A program made the translations under genes and the position numbers. From the NCBI RefSeq assembly GCF_014384985.1, contig NZ_JACRSX010000013.1, forward strand, positions 31,232 through 95,231: a DNA stretch of 64,000 nucleotides, given 5' to 3'. How positions within the stretch are numbered: position 1 is the stretch's first letter; every line of letters begins with the position of its first letter. Shown piece after piece: positions 62,329-64,000 of the stretch. Below the pieces are notes generated by a model. It was given only the letters and a program-made list of their open reading frames with translations, had not been told where the DNA came from and made no database searches. This DNA is from Jutongia huaianensis (lineage in GTDB: Bacteria > Bacillota > Clostridia > Lachnospirales > Lachnospiraceae).

Positions 62329-63393
62329 ATGAAAATTAAAAAATTAACGTTAAATAATTTTATGGCTTTTGAGAAAGCTGAAATAAATTGGTCGGATAAT
62401 ATTAACATTATTTGCGGAGAAAACAGTACTGGCAAAACAACACTTTTGAAAGTGATGTATTCTTTGATAAAGCCACTTAGTAGTGGGGGCAAAGATAATC
62501 TTACAAAGGAGATGGAAGAACAGGTTTATGTCAAAAAGATTCAAGGTGTGTTTCGACCGGATGAAATGAAAATTGGCAGACTTGTAAGCCGAAAGCAGGG
62601 AAGCAATCGAACGGATTTTTCTATTGATTTAGAAAAGAAACAAAAAATCTCGGTTGGATTTGGAAACAGGCAGGAAAATCATGCGGATGTTTCTATTGAG
62701 CGTGATGAAAAAATAAAAAAGTATGATGTTATATATATTCCTACAAAAGAAATGATTTCTACAGTAGAGCATTTCGTATCACTATATGACGAATATCATA
62801 TAGACTTTGAAGAAATGTATTATGATCTTGCAAAACTATTGGATAGACCGCTTTCAAAAGGTCCTAACATTACTGAACAGAATCAGGTGTTAAGTAATCT
62901 GGAAGATATTATGAAAGGACAAATTGTTCAGAAAAACAAGAAATTCTATTTCAAAATAAAAGGTGAAGGTGAATTTGAGATGGGATTACTTTCAGATGGT
63001 TACAGGAAACTATCTATGATTATATATATGATTCTTTCTGGAAGTTTGAATAAAAATACTATCTTATTTTGGGATGAACCGGAAACGAATATGAACCCTA
63101 AAATGATTCGCCCGATTGTACAGGTGATGGTAGTCTTAGCTCAGATGGGAGTGCAGATTTTTGTTTCCACACATGATTATTTTATTCAGCAGGAATTTAA
63201 TATGGTAGCCTCTTATCCTGAGCTAAATCCCCAAAAACTGGATATCAAGTTTATTTCATTATTTAGAGATGAAAAAACGATGGATGTGCACTATGAGATG
63301 AAAAATTCAGCATCGGATTTGGAGCATAATGCAATCATGCAGGAGTTTGATGCAATGTACGATAGAGAACAGGGGATTATTTATGGAGAATAA
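62329..63393 (+). CDS. AAA15-type (ABC-like) ATPase, first gene of a two-gene module
   Basis: A 354-residue SMC/RecF-like ATPase. The motifs, in order, are MKIKKLTLNNFMAFEKAEI, Walker A GENSTGKTTL (about 30-39), ABC-signature-like LLSDGYRKLS (about 222), Walker B TILFWDEPETNMNP (about 245-258) and the H-loop VSTHDYFIQQE. It lacks a TOPRIM or other nuclease domain of its own, unlike OLD proteins. It overlaps the downstream nuclease-like gene by 11 bp, so the two are translationally coupled. Low GC and position next to a pglX relic suggest an acquired defence module. ATG 62329 follows GAGG at about 10 nt; TTG 62323 is the alternative. Confidence 0.85.
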   Translation: MKIKKLTLNNFMAFEKAEINWSDNINIICGENSTGKTTLLKVMYSLIKPLSSGGKDNLTKEMEEQVYVKKIQGVFRPDEMKIGRLVSRKQGSNRTDFSIDLEKKQKISVGFGNRQENHADVSIERDEKIKKYDVIYIPTKEMISTVEHFVSLYDEYHIDFEEMYYDLAKLLDRPLSKGPNITEQNQVLSNLEDIMKGQIVQKNKKFYFKIKGEGEFEMGLLSDGYRKLSMIIYMILSGSLNKNTILFWDEPETNMNPKMIRPIVQVMVVLAQMGVQIFVSTHDYFIQQEFNMVASYPELNPQKLDIKFISLFRDEKTMDVHYEMKNSASDLEHNAIMQEFDAMYDREQGIIYGE

Positions 63394-63985
63394 CTTAAGG
63401 GAAGAAAGCAGATTAAAGTTTCAGTTTGCAGAAAATGATACAGTGATAAAATTTGATGATACAAAATTTTATCGAGACTACTTTAATAAATTGCCAGAGG
63501 CAAAAGGTGTTGATTTTATTTCTGTTGCTAAAGATAAGATCGCATTTATAGAAGTAAAAAATTGTACCGGAGATGAAGGTAACAATCGGTGGAGAATTGT
63601 GCCGGATAACCGAAAACGCGATACAACCCGTACATCCGTTAACGTGGAAGGACGCGATAGTCTGGATATTGAAATGGCACAGAAAACAGCAATGACAGTA
63701 GCAGCTTTGGTTGGAGCAAAATCCTTTGGAAACACAAAAGAGTGTTTGAATGAATTAAAAGAATATATTCAATTTCTGTCAGGAGATAGTTTTTCGAATG
63801 ATTCAAAAAAGAAATATGTGATATTGTTTCTGGAAGGTGATTTTGGTACAAAAACACGGACTAAAAAGATGATTATGAAGGAATTGCAGGACAGTATAAA
63901 TAAAAAACTTCGATGGATCAATTGCAGAGTATCTGTTGTTGATTCCGATACATATGATCCGAGAATATTTCAGATTGTAAGCTGA
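63383..63985 (+). CDS. PD-(D/E)XK nuclease-like partner of the AAA ATPase
   Basis: A 200-residue protein. KGVDFISVAKDKIAFIEVKN (about 41-60) fits the PD-(D/E)XK nuclease core, with D44, then E57 and K59 (D-X12-ExK). The rest is mixed alpha/beta and not recognised. An ATPase with a small coupled nuclease resembles in plan PtuA-PtuB (Septu), PARIS or Gabija-type defence pairs, but the protein does not look like an HNH, DUF4435/TOPRIM or UvrD partner. Start ATG 63383 has CAGGGGA upstream and lies within the last codons of the ATPase gene. The product's function is inferred only. Confidence 0.72.
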   Translation: MENNLREESRLKFQFAENDTVIKFDDTKFYRDYFNKLPEAKGVDFISVAKDKIAFIEVKNCTGDEGNNRWRIVPDNRKRDTTRTSVNVEGRDSLDIEMAQKTAMTVAALVGAKSFGNTKECLNELKEYIQFLSGDSFSNDSKKKYVILFLEGDFGTKTRTKKMIMKELQDSINKKLRWINCRVSVVDSDTYDPRIFQIVS

Positions 63986-63999
63986 GATTTGTTGGCAAA
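63986..63999 (+). repeat. Near copy of the pglX-relic 3' end
   Basis: GATTTGTTGGCAAA matches GATTTGCTGGCAAA at 62287-62300 except for one base. The two copies bracket the ATPase-nuclease pair. The window ends one base later, so the full extent of the repeat cannot be seen. Confidence 0.45.
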
Positions 64000-64000
64000 G

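Overview
The window looks like a chromosomal segment of a spore-forming, low-to-moderate GC Firmicute of class Clostridia, most likely family Lachnospiraceae. Supporting evidence is the sporulation pair yqfC-yqfD beside phoH-ybeY, the nusA-ylxR-ylxQ-infB translation operon, strong AGGAGG-type ribosome binding sites, and secreted proteins with CBM2-like, Big2 and CE1-esterase domains typical of gut polysaccharide degraders. The genus cannot be fixed from the sequence alone. No tRNA, rRNA, CRISPR array or intact insertion sequence was seen.

Layout. 0-9.5 kb: a sensor kinase, a secreted NlpC/P60 hydrolase behind a consensus promoter with a WalR-type box, a membrane-anchored MutS-like ATPase, RNase HI, two flavoproteins, a UPF0291 protein and 5-formyl-THF cyclo-ligase. 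9.5-12.2 kb: membrane-anchored HtrA and an orphan ABC substrate-binding lipoprotein, each closed by a hairpin terminator. 12.2-15.4 kb: an accessory locus holding a secreted CBM2-like protein, a 5'-truncated paralogue, a short orphan C-terminal fragment resembling a polymorphic-toxin tail, and an intact immunity-like gene; two covarying 16-bp hairpins punctuate it. 15.4-26 kb: DUF1836 protein, yqfC, yqfD, phoH, a degenerate HD membrane protein, ybeY, a SpoVB/MATE-type flippase, a SWIM-SNF2 helicase and rplS. 26-32 kb: acyl-ACP thioesterase, a zinc-ribbon membrane protein, a small membrane protein, a Schlafen-like regulator whose promoter repeats recur inside its own coding sequence, a nuclease pseudogene and a frameshifted two-repeat exported protein.

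32-44.6 kb: prfC (minus strand), a CwlC-like amidase, and a nine-gene operon rimP-nusA-ylxR-ylxQ-infB-rbfA-nrnA-truB-ribF running from a promoter plus hairpin leader at about 34.7 kb to a terminator that overlaps the ribF stop codon and lies inside the convergent MocR-type gene. 44.6-52.3 kb: a Na/Pi cotransporter with OmpR-family-like boxes, alaS preceded by a tandem structured-RNA candidate, rpsU, and the xpt-pbuX purine salvage operon on the minus strand. 52.3-59 kb: gltB-gltD (glutamate synthase) behind a leader with two intrinsic terminators. 59-62 kb: an AraC regulator divergent from a secreted Big2-CE1 esterase, then dtd.

The right edge (62.1-64 kb) is accessory: a C-terminal remnant of a BREX-type PglX methyltransferase, then a translationally coupled AAA ATPase and PD-(D/E)XK nuclease-like protein, followed by a near copy of the pglX 3' end. 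This is the best candidate for a poorly described, probably anti-phage, two-gene system. The toxin/immunity remnant at 12-15 kb, the promoter/coding repeat of the Schlafen-like gene and the tandem RNA motif before alaS are the other main novelties. All functional calls come from reading motifs and context; no database search was run.
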